A stretch of DNA of 64,000 nt from the NCBI RefSeq assembly GCF_015557635.1, contig NZ_JADNOP010000006.1, positions 1 through 64,000 on the forward strand, written 5' to 3'. Shown one piece after another: positions 26,532 to 35,881 of this stretch. Every line of letters begins with the position of its first letter. The stretch's first letter is position 1. The DNA is from Fusicatenibacter saccharivorans (GTDB lineage Bacteria > Bacillota > Clostridia > Lachnospirales > Lachnospiraceae). A model generated the notes under the pieces. It did no database searches. It saw only the letters and a program-made list of their open reading frames with translations, and was not told the origin of the DNA. Made by a program: the position numbers and the translations under genes.

Positions 26532-27548
26532 ATGTCAGAAAACAATCACGAAGAATTATTTAAAACAACGCTGATGGGCGGTTTCGATAAGGACGATGTT
26601 ATGACGAAAGTGCAGAACCTGAAAGATCAGGCGTATGCCGCTCAGAAGAAACTGGAAGCGAAGATCGAGGAAAAAGAGCAGGAAATCGAGAAGCTGAACC
26701 GCAAGATCCGCGAGCGTGAGGATAAAATCGAGGAGCTCGAAAAAAACATTCATGAGAAATACCAGAGCTATATCGACAATTATGACAGCATCAGCGGCCT
26801 TGTGTTTGAGGCACAGGTGAAAGCGAAAAAACTGACACAGGAAACAGAGGAGAGCTGCAGAAAGCTAAAAGAAGAGACCGAGGAAGCCTGCCGCCGGAAA
26901 ACCGAAGAAACGGACGAGTCCTGCCGCGAGAAAACGGAGGAAACGGATGAGGCGTGCTGCAAAAAGAGAGAGGAGACAAACGAGTCCTGCCGGAAACAGA
27001 GGGAGGAGACAAAGGAATCCTGTGCAAAGCAGCGCCGCGAGACGAAGGAACAGTGCGAATACATGGTAGAGAGCGCACGTCAGAAGGGCGAGGAACTGGC
27101 TGCTGTTTATGAAGAAAAACTGCAGGCCGAAGCAGAAGAAATCCAGAGCCATATGGACGCGGAACTGCAGAAAGCCAACACCAGATACCAGAAGATTTAC
27201 GCCGAGATGGAAACCATGACAAGTGTACTCGAGAAGAACCGCAGAATTTTTGAGGAGACTTTTGCCGGCATCGAAAAAATGCGTGAGGAGATGAAACGTT
27301 CTGCGTCGGAAGTGGAAACCTTCATGAAAGATCCGGTAAAAAGTATCTTTCCCGGAGAGGCAAAAGAAACAGCCGCAGAGCCAGGCAGTGAAGATACCGC
27401 AGAAGAAGCAGAGGAAGAAGACGAAATCGTCGAAAATTCCGCAGTCATCGATTTCGAAAATGAGCCGGATTATCTCGATGATGACAACGACGAAGAAGAG
27501 GATGAAATCCCGAATCGCGCGCATGATGAAGAAGATGAGGAAGAGTAA
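26532..27548 (+). CDS. Coiled-coil protein with cysteine-containing 11-residue repeats
   Basis: The 338-residue protein is predicted to be mostly coiled coil. Residues 1-20 (LFKTTLMGGFDKDDV) resemble the start of DivIVA-like proteins. Residues 35-85 are highly charged coil. Residues 104-180 hold seven consecutive 11-residue units of the form ET-x-E-x-C-x-K-x-x-E, with cysteines at 109, 120, 131, 142, 143, 153, 164 and 175. A further coil follows, then a very acidic tail. There is no signal peptide or membrane segment. It lies between wall-hydrolase genes, suggesting a role in envelope organisation, but its function is unknown. Confidence 0.85.
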   Translation: MSENNHEELFKTTLMGGFDKDDVMTKVQNLKDQAYAAQKKLEAKIEEKEQEIEKLNRKIREREDKIEELEKNIHEKYQSYIDNYDSISGLVFEAQVKAKKLTQETEESCRKLKEETEEACRRKTEETDESCREKTEETDEACCKKREETNESCRKQREETKESCAKQRRETKEQCEYMVESARQKGEELAAVYEEKLQAEAEEIQSHMDAELQKANTRYQKIYAEMETMTSVLEKNRRIFEETFAGIEKMREEMKRSASEVETFMKDPVKSIFPGEAKETAAEPGSEDTAEEAEEEDEIVENSAVIDFENEPDYLDDDNDEEEDEIPNRAHDEEDEEE

Positions 27549-27574
27549 CCGGAAGCAATAAGAGTTGTAACCTG

Positions 27575-27628
27575 CCCCGCTGCTGCATAAAATGACCAAG
27601 AAAGGAAATTTGCAGCAGGGGGCTTTTC
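27575..27628 (+). terminator. terminator or attenuator between coiled-coil and amidase genes
   Basis: GCCCC-G-CTGCTGCA pairs with TGCAGCAGGGGGC and is followed by TTTT. It overlaps the only ATG available to the amidase gene, which supports the later TTG start for that gene. Confidence 0.55.
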
Positions 27629-27630
27629 AT

Positions 27631-28422
27631 TTGGAAAAAGGGAAAAAACTGGAATGGCTGATGGCGGTGATTCTGCTTTCGGCGGCGTATGTTCTGTCCC
27701 GCGAGGGCGCACGGCTGGTGGCAGCACAGAAGGCAGCCACAAAAGTAGTGGTGCTGGACAGCGGCCACGGCGGCGACGATCCCGGCAAAATCGGGGCAAA
27801 CGGTGTCAAAGAAAAGGACATCAACCTTGCGATTGCCCGTCTGCTGAAAAAGAAGCTGGAAAAGCAGGGAATCCTTGTGGTGATGACGCGGGAAGGGGAG
27901 GATGATCTCTCCGATCCGGGAGCCGTGAATGCGAAAGTGCAGGATCTGCAGCGGCGCGTGCAGCTGATTCATGAAAAAAAGCCGGACTGTGTGATCAGCA
28001 TTCACCAGAACAGCTACCCGGATGCGGCGGTCAAAGGGGCGCAGGTGTTTTATTATACGGATTCAAAAGAAGGCGAAAAACTGGCACTCTGCATGCAGGC
28101 TGCACTGGTCGCGGGGCTCGATCCGGCGAATCACAGGAAAGCCAAGGGAAACAAAACGTATTACATGCTGAAGAAGACAGACGCGGTGCTGGTGATCTGC
28201 GAGTGCGGATTCCTCTCAAATCCGGAGGAGGAAGCGCTCCTGAACACAAAGAAGTACCAGAAAAAGGTGGCGGATGCACTGTGTGACGGCGTTTTAACGT
28301 ATCTGGGAGAAAAGAAGAATGGCAAAGAGAAGACACAGACGAAGACGGAAGAGACCGCTGCGGGCGCTGCTTCCGCTTATGCTTGCCCTGCTGGCGGCTT
28401 ATCTGGTATTCGGAGAATTTGA
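27631..28422 (+). CDS. N-acetylmuramoyl-L-alanine amidase, CwlD-like
   Basis: The protein (263 residues from TTG 27631, or 276 from ATG 27592) has one N-terminal membrane segment and an Amidase_3 domain. The zinc ligands are H in LDSGHGG, E in KEKDINLAIA and H in ISIHQNS, and the catalytic glutamate is in ICECGFLSN. Such enzymes cut the bond between N-acetylmuramate and the stem peptide. TTG is preferred because AGGGGG lies seven bases upstream and the ATG sits in a hairpin loop; this is uncertain. The last 35 residues overlap the next gene in another frame and look non-conserved. Confidence 0.83.
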   Translation: MEKGKKLEWLMAVILLSAAYVLSREGARLVAAQKAATKVVVLDSGHGGDDPGKIGANGVKEKDINLAIARLLKKKLEKQGILVVMTREGEDDLSDPGAVNAKVQDLQRRVQLIHEKKPDCVISIHQNSYPDAAVKGAQVFYYTDSKEGEKLALCMQAALVAGLDPANHRKAKGNKTYYMLKKTDAVLVICECGFLSNPEEEALLNTKKYQKKVADALCDGVLTYLGEKKNGKEKTQTKTEETAAGAASAYACPAGGLSGIRRI

Positions 28423-29593
28423 TGAGAGCGATCCCACGCAGAACGGAAGCGGAGCGGACAGCAGCACTGCTTCACAGACGGCAGACGAAAACAATGGTCT
28501 GTCAGAGAATGGCGCAACACAGTTTCAGGCGGAAAATACAGATGAGGAGGAGCTGGCGAAGCGGTATTATTACAGCCAGCTCGATGAAAACAGACAGATG
28601 ATTTACCGCGAACTGGTGCAGGGAATCGCGGAACACCAGGAAACCATCATCACAAAAGGCGGCGATCCCGATGTGACGGCGGAGGTTTACGGATGGGTCT
28701 ATATGGATTACCCGGAGTACTGCTGGATCAACGGAGCATCACATGTCACGGGATACGGCGAGCCGAAGAACTACTGCGAGGTAGTTCCGGAATACACGAT
28801 TCCTGCGGAGGAGATTACAGGACGCCAGACCCAGATCAAAGGGGCGGGAAATGATTTCTTAAGTGATATCGACCGTTCGATGGATGACTATGGGAAGATC
28901 AAGGCTGTCTTTGAAAAATGTATCCGGCAGATTGATTATGTGAAAGATGCGCCGGAGAATCAGACACTCTACAGCGGACTTGTGAACGGACAGACGGTCT
29001 GCGCAGGCTATGCCAGAACGTTCCAGTATCTGATGAACCGCCTGGACATCCCGGTCATTTATGTGACGGGAACGACAGACACCGGCGAGGCGCACGGCTG
29101 GAATATCGTAAAGTGCGGAGACAATTATTACAACGTCGATGTAACCTGGGGCGATCCGGTATTCGCAGAGGGCGAGAGCGGCGAGTACAATCTGCCGGAC
29201 GACCTGATCTACTACGATTTTCTATGCGTTTCCGATGCGGAATTTTCGGACACGCATCAGGCGGATGCGAATCTGCCGCTCCCGGCGTGCAATGCAGATG
29301 ACCTCGAGTATTACCGCCAGATCGGCCGGTACATGGATACATTTGATGCGACGCAGATTCTGTGGGAAATGGAGACGGATATTGAAGAGACAAAAGAGTA
29401 TTCCGAATTTAAATTTGCCACCGATGATCTGATGGCACAGGTCATGGAAGCCCGACCGGAGCTTCTCGATAAGGCTTCCGGCTATCTTTGCAGCTATTAC
29501 GGACTCGGGTCCGTAAAATATACATACAGCGAGGATACGGCGACAAGAAAGCTGATGGTATTCTGGCAATATAAAGGAGAACCGAGTGAATGA
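28319..29593 (+). CDS. Transglutaminase-like domain protein, membrane anchored
   Basis: The 424-residue protein starts with a very basic stretch (AKRRHRRRRKRPLR) and a membrane segment to about residue 32, followed by a low-complexity linker. The transglutaminase-like domain (about 200-310) shows a Cys-His-Asp set: QTVCAGYAR, GEAHGWNIV and YYNVDVTWGDP. Such extracellular domains act as peptidases or crosslinking enzymes on wall or surface proteins. The start overlaps the amidase end by 104 bases; AGAAAAGAAGA is a modest ribosome site. A long hairpin spans the stop codon. Confidence 0.85.
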   Translation: MAKRRHRRRRKRPLRALLPLMLALLAAYLVFGEFDESDPTQNGSGADSSTASQTADENNGLSENGATQFQAENTDEEELAKRYYYSQLDENRQMIYRELVQGIAEHQETIITKGGDPDVTAEVYGWVYMDYPEYCWINGASHVTGYGEPKNYCEVVPEYTIPAEEITGRQTQIKGAGNDFLSDIDRSMDDYGKIKAVFEKCIRQIDYVKDAPENQTLYSGLVNGQTVCAGYARTFQYLMNRLDIPVIYVTGTTDTGEAHGWNIVKCGDNYYNVDVTWGDPVFAEGESGEYNLPDDLIYYDFLCVSDAEFSDTHQADANLPLPACNADDLEYYRQIGRYMDTFDATQILWEMETDIEETKEYSEFKFATDDLMAQVMEARPELLDKASGYLCSYYGLGSVKYTYSEDTATRKLMVFWQYKGEPSE

Positions 29594-29607
29594 CGGTTCT
29601 CCTTTAA
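29574..29607. terminator. hairpin across the stop of the transglutaminase gene
   Basis: TAAAGGAGAACCG and CGGTTCTCCTTTA form a perfect 13-bp stem containing the TGA stop in its loop, followed by AAAAAT rather than T. It could terminate on the minus strand as well. Confidence 0.5.
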
Positions 29608-29619
29608 AAATATCCGGAA

Positions 29620-29850
29620 ACAGAATGTCGATCAGCTCGCGCTCGCGAAACTCGATGGTAATCAGGCACGGATAAGGGAGTTCGGAAACCTGTGAAACAC
29701 TCACAAGATCCTGACGGACGGTGATGGAATGATCCGTGACATCGGTAACCTCTGCGACCCAGGCGGCATGCGGGATCATCAGATGTTCCGCAATCGAAGG
29801 GCCGATCACCTGAATACCCTGCGCCGGCGTTAAGAATATCCCCCGTGGGG
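29620..29850 (-). pseudogene. Fragment resembling the C-terminus of EtfB
   Basis: The minus strand reads IQVIGPSIAEHLMIPHAAWV...ITVRQDL...LPYPCLITIE, which resembles the C-terminal part of electron transfer flavoprotein beta subunits (the GPEIAEHLGIPQVTYV and PCLLTV blocks). There is no start codon and the conserved N-terminal half is absent. It is the main content of the gap 29594-29953. The match is from memory of the family and needs a search. Confidence 0.5.
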
Positions 29851-29953
29851 GCTTGTGAAAAAGGCCGATTTTTGGTAGAGTAAAGGAATATTTGAGCGGT
29901 TGGAAAACGGCTGCGCCGGGAAAATTAAGAAAAAGAAGAAAGAAGCGGAAGAT

Positions 29954-32422
29954 ATGGAACAGGAATTATTACAGGAAATTGCCTCCTACTGGGGAACCCG
30001 TGCGGAAGGGTATTCTGAGGTCAATGAAAAAGAACTGGCGGGAAGCCAGAGAGAAGCGTGGCTGCATGTATTAGAGGAGCAGTTTCCAGAGAAAAAGAAA
30101 GAAGAGATGAAGATTCTCGATATCGGAACAGGCCCGGGATTCTTCCCGATGATTTTGTCGGAGGCAGGTTATACGGTGGCGGCTGTTGACTACACGGAGG
30201 AGATGCTGGAAAAGGCGAAAGAGAATCTGGGAAAATATACGAAATACGGTCTGGAGCGCGTGACGCTGCAGCGGATGGATGCACAGAATCTGGAGTTTGC
30301 AGATGAGACCTTTGATGTTGTCATTTCCAGAAATCTGACCTGGAATCTGGAAAAGCCGGAGCAGGCATACCAAGAGTGGATGCGTGTCCTGAAACCGGGC
30401 GGCGTGTTGCTCAATTTTGATGCGAACTGGTACGGTTATCTCTATGACGAGGAGAAAAAAGAAGCGTACGAGGCAGACCGGAAGAAAGTGGAAGAGCAGC
30501 AGCTCGACGACCATTATCTGTGCACGGACATTGACCGCATGGAAAACATTGCGCGCCAGGTGCCGCTCTCTGCGATGGAACGGCCGGCGTGGGATACGAA
30601 GGTGCTCGAATCCCTCGGCGTCTGTTCCATCCAGACCGATTCCGAAATCTGGAAGCGCGTCTGGAGCGAGGAAGAGAGACTGAACTATGCATCGACACCG
30701 ATGTTTCTGGTGCGCGCGGAAAAAAGCGCAGAGCAGCCCTTCCAGCTTGGTGATGTGACCGTCCGCCGCGGCGAAAAATATCAGGGGGATATCTCCTTTG
30801 CGAATGGGGATATCGTGCTTCCGGGAACGATTATCTGTGGAAAACTTCCGGGAAAAACAATGCTGATCACCGGCGGCGTTCATTCCGGGGAATACGTCGG
30901 CATTCAGGCGTGTGTGGAACTGGGAGCGGAGCTTCAGCCGGAAAAAACGGTTGGAACGATCGTGATTTTAAAGGTCTTAAACCGTCCTGCTTTTGAAAAC
31001 CGTGCGGGCAGTCTCGGACTTTCCGATGGCAAAAACCTGAACCGTGTATTTCCGGGCAACCCAAACGGAACCGAGATGGAGCGGCTGGCGTGGGCGATGA
31101 CAAAGGAAGTTTTCCCGAAAGTAGATTACTATATCGACCTCCACAGCGGCGACGATTTTGAGGATCTGACGCCGTACGTCTATTACGCCGGAAAAGCGGC
31201 GCAGGAAGTGATGGAGACTTCGCGGAAAATGGCGGAGCAGGTGGATGTACCGTACATGGTGCGCTCCATGGTATCATCGGGCGGAGCTTACAACTATGCG
31301 GCATCCAGAGGAATTGCAAGTATTCTCCTGGAGCGCGGCGGCATGGGCGCATGGACATCCGAGGAAGTCAATTCGGACAAGCGCGATGTGCGCAATATCC
31401 TAAGCAGTCTCGGGATGTATCAGATCCGCCGCGATGTGCGGAACTACGTGCCGATGGAAGTGACGGATGTCCGCTATCAGGCGGCTTCGGAAAGCGGCCT
31501 GTGGTATCCGGCGGCGAAACCGGGAGACATGGTTGCGGAGGGCGCACTGCTTGGAATCATCCGTGATTATAATGGAAAACTCCGGGAGACATGCCGCGCC
31601 GAATACACCGGTGTTGTGCTGTACCAGACGGGCAGCCTGCAGGTAATCGAGGGAGGATCTGTTGTTGCCTACGGACGGATCGTGCGCGAGCCGGAATATG
31701 ACGACCGCAAAGAACAGATTGTCCATTACTGGGAAAAGCGGAGTGAGAGCTTTTTGGAGCAGAGACGCGCGGAGCTTGCCAACCCGATTGCGAAGCGCTG
31801 GATGAAAGAGATCGAAAAACAGATTCCGGAAAAGAGACGGTTAAAAATCCTTGATGTCGGCTGCGGAGCCGGATTTTTCTCGATCCTGCTGGCAAAAGAG
31901 GGCCACGAGGTATTCGGCATCGACCTGACACCGGAGATGATTGAGAATGCAATCCAGCTTGCCGAAGAAGAGAATGCCGACTGCTGCTTCCAGGTCATGG
32001 ACGCGGAAAATCCGATGTTTGCGGATGAAACGTTCGATGTTGTCATTTCCCGAAACCTGACGTGGACGCTGCCGAATGCGGAGCATGCTTACGGCGAGTG
32101 GATGCGTGTGCTGAAAACGGGCGGTGTGCTGCTGAACTTCGATGCCAATTACGGAAAAGAAGATGTTGCCGATACGAAGGGACTTCCGGAGGCGCATGCC
32201 CATTTCAAGGTTGGAAACGAGATGCTCGAAGAGTGCGAACGGATCAAATCACAGCTCCCGATCAGCCGCAAAAACCGGCCGGCGTACGATGTGGCGGTGC
32301 TGTGCGAAAACACAGCGGGAGAAATCCGCATTGATACGAGCCTTGGAAAACGCATTTATCTGGAAAAAGACGAGTTCTATAACCCGGCACCGATGTTTTC
32401 GATTTGTGCCGTGAAGCAGTAA
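29954..32422 (+). CDS. Methyltransferase-AstE/AspA deacylase-methyltransferase fusion
   Basis: The 822-residue protein joins three enzymes. Residues 30-240 are a class I SAM methyltransferase (ILDIGTGPGFF). Residues 280-595 are a succinylglutamate desuccinylase/aspartoacylase-type zinc enzyme with ligands H310 and E313 (GGVHSGE) and H397 (DLHSGDD). Residues 610-822 are a second methyltransferase (ILDVGCGAGFF). The two methyltransferases are paralogues sharing FDVVISRNLTW and WMRVLK-x-GGVLLNFDAN. The ATG at 29954 is preferred to the TTG 54 bases earlier. It is followed after 10 bases by an Opp/Nik-type importer operon, so it probably acts on the imported compound or makes the ligand. The substrate is unknown. 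Confidence 0.85.
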   Translation: MEQELLQEIASYWGTRAEGYSEVNEKELAGSQREAWLHVLEEQFPEKKKEEMKILDIGTGPGFFPMILSEAGYTVAAVDYTEEMLEKAKENLGKYTKYGLERVTLQRMDAQNLEFADETFDVVISRNLTWNLEKPEQAYQEWMRVLKPGGVLLNFDANWYGYLYDEEKKEAYEADRKKVEEQQLDDHYLCTDIDRMENIARQVPLSAMERPAWDTKVLESLGVCSIQTDSEIWKRVWSEEERLNYASTPMFLVRAEKSAEQPFQLGDVTVRRGEKYQGDISFANGDIVLPGTIICGKLPGKTMLITGGVHSGEYVGIQACVELGAELQPEKTVGTIVILKVLNRPAFENRAGSLGLSDGKNLNRVFPGNPNGTEMERLAWAMTKEVFPKVDYYIDLHSGDDFEDLTPYVYYAGKAAQEVMETSRKMAEQVDVPYMVRSMVSSGGAYNYAASRGIASILLERGGMGAWTSEEVNSDKRDVRNILSSLGMYQIRRDVRNYVPMEVTDVRYQAASESGLWYPAAKPGDMVAEGALLGIIRDYNGKLRETCRAEYTGVVLYQTGSLQVIEGGSVVAYGRIVREPEYDDRKEQIVHYWEKRSESFLEQRRAELANPIAKRWMKEIEKQIPEKRRLKILDVGCGAGFFSILLAKEGHEVFGIDLTPEMIENAIQLAEEENADCCFQVMDAENPMFADETFDVVISRNLTWTLPNAEHAYGEWMRVLKTGGVLLNFDANYGKEDVADTKGLPEAHAHFKVGNEMLEECERIKSQLPISRKNRPAYDVAVLCENTAGEIRIDTSLGKRIYLEKDEFYNPAPMFSICAVKQ

Positions 32423-32432
32423 AGGAGTATTT

Positions 32433-33374
32433 GTGAAAAAATATTTGTTAAAACGACTGCTTCGCCTGATTCCGGTATTCCTCGGCGTGACGATTCTCGC
32501 TTTTCTGCTGACGGGACTTTCCTCGGTCGATGCGGTGGATTTAAAAGAGAGCAGCAGCGGCGGCGTGATGTCGGAGGCGGAAAAAGAAGCGATGCGGGAG
32601 GAGCTGGGACTGAATGAGCCGAAAGCTGTCCAGTACCTGCAATGGCTGAAAAACGCCCTGCGCGGTGACTTCGGGGAGTCGTACGTTTCCGGCAAACCGG
32701 TGCTTGTAAGCTTCTGCGAAAAACTGCCCGCAACGATTGCACTTGCGGCGCTGGCGCTTGCCATGACGGTCTGTCTTTCGTTTCCGCTCGGTATCTTAAG
32801 TGCAAAATATCAGAATACATGGGCGGACCGCAGTATCAGCCTGTTCTGCTTTGCAGGTAATTCGTTTCCGGGGTTTTTCACTGCACTTCTTCTCTTGTAT
32901 TTCTTTTCGCTGAAATGGAATCTTTTTCCGGTTCTCAGTATGGGAAAGGGATGGAAAAGCTGTGTGCTTCCGGCGGCGACGCTTGCGGTTTCGATGACGG
33001 CAAAATACACCCGTCAGGTGCGTTCTGCCGTGCTTGCAGAGCTGGAGCAGGAGTACGTGGCGGGTGCACGGGCACGTGGGTTAAGTGAAAACCGGATTCT
33101 GTTTGGAAATGTATTAAAATCCGTGCTGCTTCGGATGGTCACGCTGCTATTCTTATCCGCCGGTTCGCTGCTTGGAGGAACCGCCATCGTTGAGACGATT
33201 TTCATGTGGAATGGTGTCGGAAAAATGGCCGTGGATGCCGTTTCCATGCACGATATTCCCGTGATTCAGGCATATCTGGTGTGGATGGCGGCGATCTATC
33301 TGCTGCTGCATCTCATTGCTGATCTGCTGATGGGTGCACTGGACCCGCGGGCGAAGCTGGAGGGAATGCGATGA
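32433..33374 (+). CDS. ABC transporter permease, OppB/NikB-like
   Basis: The 313-residue protein has about six membrane segments and the ABC-permease coupling loop VAGARARGLSENRILFGN. It starts at GTG after AAAGGAG, 10 bases past the fusion enzyme. With the next gene it forms the membrane channel of a peptide/nickel/metallophore-type importer. The C-terminal ALDPRAKLEGMR is typical for OppB/NikB. Confidence 0.93.
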   Translation: MKKYLLKRLLRLIPVFLGVTILAFLLTGLSSVDAVDLKESSSGGVMSEAEKEAMREELGLNEPKAVQYLQWLKNALRGDFGESYVSGKPVLVSFCEKLPATIALAALALAMTVCLSFPLGILSAKYQNTWADRSISLFCFAGNSFPGFFTALLLLYFFSLKWNLFPVLSMGKGWKSCVLPAATLAVSMTAKYTRQVRSAVLAELEQEYVAGARARGLSENRILFGNVLKSVLLRMVTLLFLSAGSLLGGTAIVETIFMWNGVGKMAVDAVSMHDIPVIQAYLVWMAAIYLLLHLIADLLMGALDPRAKLEGMR

Positions 33375-34177
33375 AAAAAGAACAGAAAAGAAAGATCCTT
33401 TTTTATGGCATCCTCGCCGGTGCGCTGCTGCTGTTTGCCGCGTGTGCGGCCCATCTGGCACCGTACGATCCGTATGAGCAGAATCTGGAACTGTCCCTTC
33501 TTCCGCCGTCCGCGGCGCACTGGATGGGGACGGACCGCTATGGAAGAGATCTGTTTTCAAGGATTCTCTCCGGCGTGCGGGTCAGCATTTTTTCAGCACT
33601 TCTTGTCGTTGCGGCAAGCGCTCTGATCGGAACACTCGCCGGAATTTTCAGCGGCTGGCTGGAAGGTAAAACGGATACGGTTCTGATGCAGATCTCCGAT
33701 ATTTTTCTGGCCTTTCCGGGTATGGTATTTGCAATCGCATTTTCCGGCGTTCTGCAGAGCGGCATGACGGGAGCCGTTGTGTCGCTGATACTTGTTTCCT
33801 GGCCGAAATATGCACGGCTTGCACGGAACCGTGTGCTGGCATTGAAACACATGCCGTTCATCGCGGCGGCGCGCCTTACAGGAAACGGAACATGGAAGAT
33901 GATCAGACGCCATATTCTGCCGAATCTTGCGGGGCAGACGATTGTCACAGCGGTGCTTGATATCGGAACGATGATGCTGGAAATCGCGGGTCTGTCCTTC
34001 CTCGGCCTTGGTGCGGAAGCGCCGTCGGCGGAGTGGGGAGCGATGATGAGCAACGGAAGAAGTATGCTGCAGACCGCGCCCTGGGTCATTCTGGCGCCGG
34101 GACTGGCGATTTTTCTGACCGTTCTTGTCTGCAATCTGCTTGGTGAGGCGGTACGGAAAACGGTGGATCAGGGATAA
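33371..34177 (+). CDS. ABC transporter permease, OppC/NikC-like
   Basis: The 268-residue protein shows the OppC N-terminal motif LAPYDPYEQN with HWMGTDRYGRDLFSR, about five further membrane segments and the coupling motif AAARLTGNGTWKMIRRHILPN. Its ATG overlaps the stop of the previous permease by four bases, indicating translational coupling. Confidence 0.93.
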   Translation: MKKEQKRKILFYGILAGALLLFAACAAHLAPYDPYEQNLELSLLPPSAAHWMGTDRYGRDLFSRILSGVRVSIFSALLVVAASALIGTLAGIFSGWLEGKTDTVLMQISDIFLAFPGMVFAIAFSGVLQSGMTGAVVSLILVSWPKYARLARNRVLALKHMPFIAAARLTGNGTWKMIRRHILPNLAGQTIVTAVLDIGTMMLEIAGLSFLGLGAEAPSAEWGAMMSNGRSMLQTAPWVILAPGLAIFLTVLVCNLLGEAVRKTVDQG

Positions 34178-34213
34178 GGGGCAAACGAAAATGGAAACAA
34201 AGGGAGCAAAAAC

Positions 34214-35050
34214 ATGAGCGAAAAACTGCTGGAAATCAGCGGCCTTTCTGTCTGTTATGAGGGGGAGCAAATTTTAAATAACATCTGTTTTTCCGTCGAA
34301 AAAGGAGAAACCGTCGGCATCGCCGGGGAGTCGGGCAGTGGAAAAAGTACCTTGCTGCGAGCGATCCTGCGGCTGATGGGAAAGAATGGTTCCATCACCG
34401 GCGGGCAGATCACATTTCGCGGAGAGGAGCTGACGGGCATGTCCGAAAAGAAGCTGCGGAGTCTGTGCGGTTCAGAAATTGGTATGATTTTCCAGAATAC
34501 AGGGGCATCACTCTGTCCGACCCGGACAATCGGAGCACAGATCTGTGAAAGCGTGCGCGCCCATGAGAAACGCTGCGGATTCATCACCCCGATTTCTGGG
34601 GGAATGTCTGGCAGAAAAAGCCGCAGAGAAATCAAAGATATGACGCTCCAGCGATTTGCGGATATGGGGCTTTCGGATGGCGAGACGATCTGGAACAGCT
34701 ATCCACCGTCGCTCTCCGGCGGCATGAACCAGCGCGTCGGGATTGCGCTCGCAATGCTGCTGCATCCGTCGCTTCTTCTGGCGGACGAGCCGACGAGTGC
34801 ACTCGATGTGGTTTCGCAGGCGCAGGTGCTGCGGGAGCTTCAGGCGTTGCAGCAGAAAGAGCAGACGGGGATGGTGCTGGTGACGCACAATCTTGCGGTT
34901 CTCGAGCAGATGGCAGACCGGGTTGCTGTTTTGAAGGATGGAAACATCGTGGAGCAGGGGGAGACAAGGATGGCTTTCGATCACCCAAAGGACGAATATA
35001 CAAGAAATCTCCTTGCGGCTGTGCCGGGAAGAGGGAAGAACGATGCATAA
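34214..35050 (+). CDS. ABC transporter ATP-binding protein, OppD/NikD-like
   Basis: The 278-residue ATPase has Walker A GESGSGKST, signature SLSGGMNQRVGIALA, Walker B LLLADEPTSALD and the switch histidine in VLVTHNL. An OppD-type C-terminal extension ends in DEYTRNLLAAVPG. It powers the importer together with the next ATPase. Confidence 0.93.
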   Translation: MSEKLLEISGLSVCYEGEQILNNICFSVEKGETVGIAGESGSGKSTLLRAILRLMGKNGSITGGQITFRGEELTGMSEKKLRSLCGSEIGMIFQNTGASLCPTRTIGAQICESVRAHEKRCGFITPISGGMSGRKSRREIKDMTLQRFADMGLSDGETIWNSYPPSLSGGMNQRVGIALAMLLHPSLLLADEPTSALDVVSQAQVLRELQALQQKEQTGMVLVTHNLAVLEQMADRVAVLKDGNIVEQGETRMAFDHPKDEYTRNLLAAVPGRGKNDA

Positions 35051-35810
35051 TCATAACATGCTGGAAGTAAACAACTTAAGCAAAAACTTTGCTGGAACCG
35101 GCCGGGAAACGGAATTTGCCGCCGTGGACGGCATCAGCTTCACACTGGATGCGGGGGAATGTCTTGGCCTGATCGGGGAGAGCGGATGCGGAAAAAGCAC
35201 GACGGCCCGTCTGATCACCGGATTTGTCCAGGCGGATGCAGGCAGCGTTCTGTTGGAAGGCGAGGAAATCCTCGGAAGAAAAGGCAGGCGGCAGCGCGAA
35301 GTTTACCGGAAAATACAGATGGTATTCCAGACCCCGCAGGATTCCTTCGATCCAATGCAGACACTCGAAACCGGGATTCTGGAAGCTTTTCGGAATCAGG
35401 GAATGAGCCGGAAAGAGGCGTGTCTTCATCTGCCGGAGCTGCTGAAAAAAGTGGAACTTAGTTCGGAAACGGCGATGCGCTATCCCCGCGAGACGAGCGG
35501 CGGAGAGTGCCAGAGAGCCGCAATTGCGCGGGCTCTTGCTGTGCAGCCGTCTCTTCTGATCTGCGACGAGGCAACGAGTGCGCTCGATGCGGCGGTACAG
35601 GCGCAGATCGTTCAACTGCTGAAAAAACTGCAGCGGGAAGAAGGACTTGCGATGCTGTGGATCGGCCACGACCTTGCGCTGGTGCGGGAACTCTGCAGCC
35701 GTGTGATTGTCATGCGGCAGGGAAAAATCGTGGAGCAGGGGGAGACGCGGGAGGTATTGGAGTACCCGAAAGAGGAATACACGAAACTGTTGATGGAGTA
35801 TAGTCTGTGA
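35043..35810 (+). CDS. ABC transporter ATP-binding protein, OppF/NikE-like
   Basis: The 255-residue ATPase has Walker A GESGCGKST, signature ETSGGECQRAAIARAL, Walker B LLICDEATSALD and switch histidine in WIGHDLAL. The start at 35043 overlaps the previous stop by eight bases in another frame. It has the short C-terminus of OppF-type subunits. Confidence 0.92.
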   Translation: MHNHNMLEVNNLSKNFAGTGRETEFAAVDGISFTLDAGECLGLIGESGCGKSTTARLITGFVQADAGSVLLEGEEILGRKGRRQREVYRKIQMVFQTPQDSFDPMQTLETGILEAFRNQGMSRKEACLHLPELLKKVELSSETAMRYPRETSGGECQRAAIARALAVQPSLLICDEATSALDAAVQAQIVQLLKKLQREEGLAMLWIGHDLALVRELCSRVIVMRQGKIVEQGETREVLEYPKEEYTKLLMEYSL

Positions 35811-35881
35811 GAAAACTGTTGAAACAGAAAATCAGACAGCGGAAATGGTGGTGCCATTTGCGAAAACAGGAGAAGTACAGA

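Noticed and set aside
30071-30883. 270-codon minus-strand frame opposite the first methyltransferase domain
   Set aside because: Antisense shadow; the plus-strand domain has an intact SAM-binding motif.
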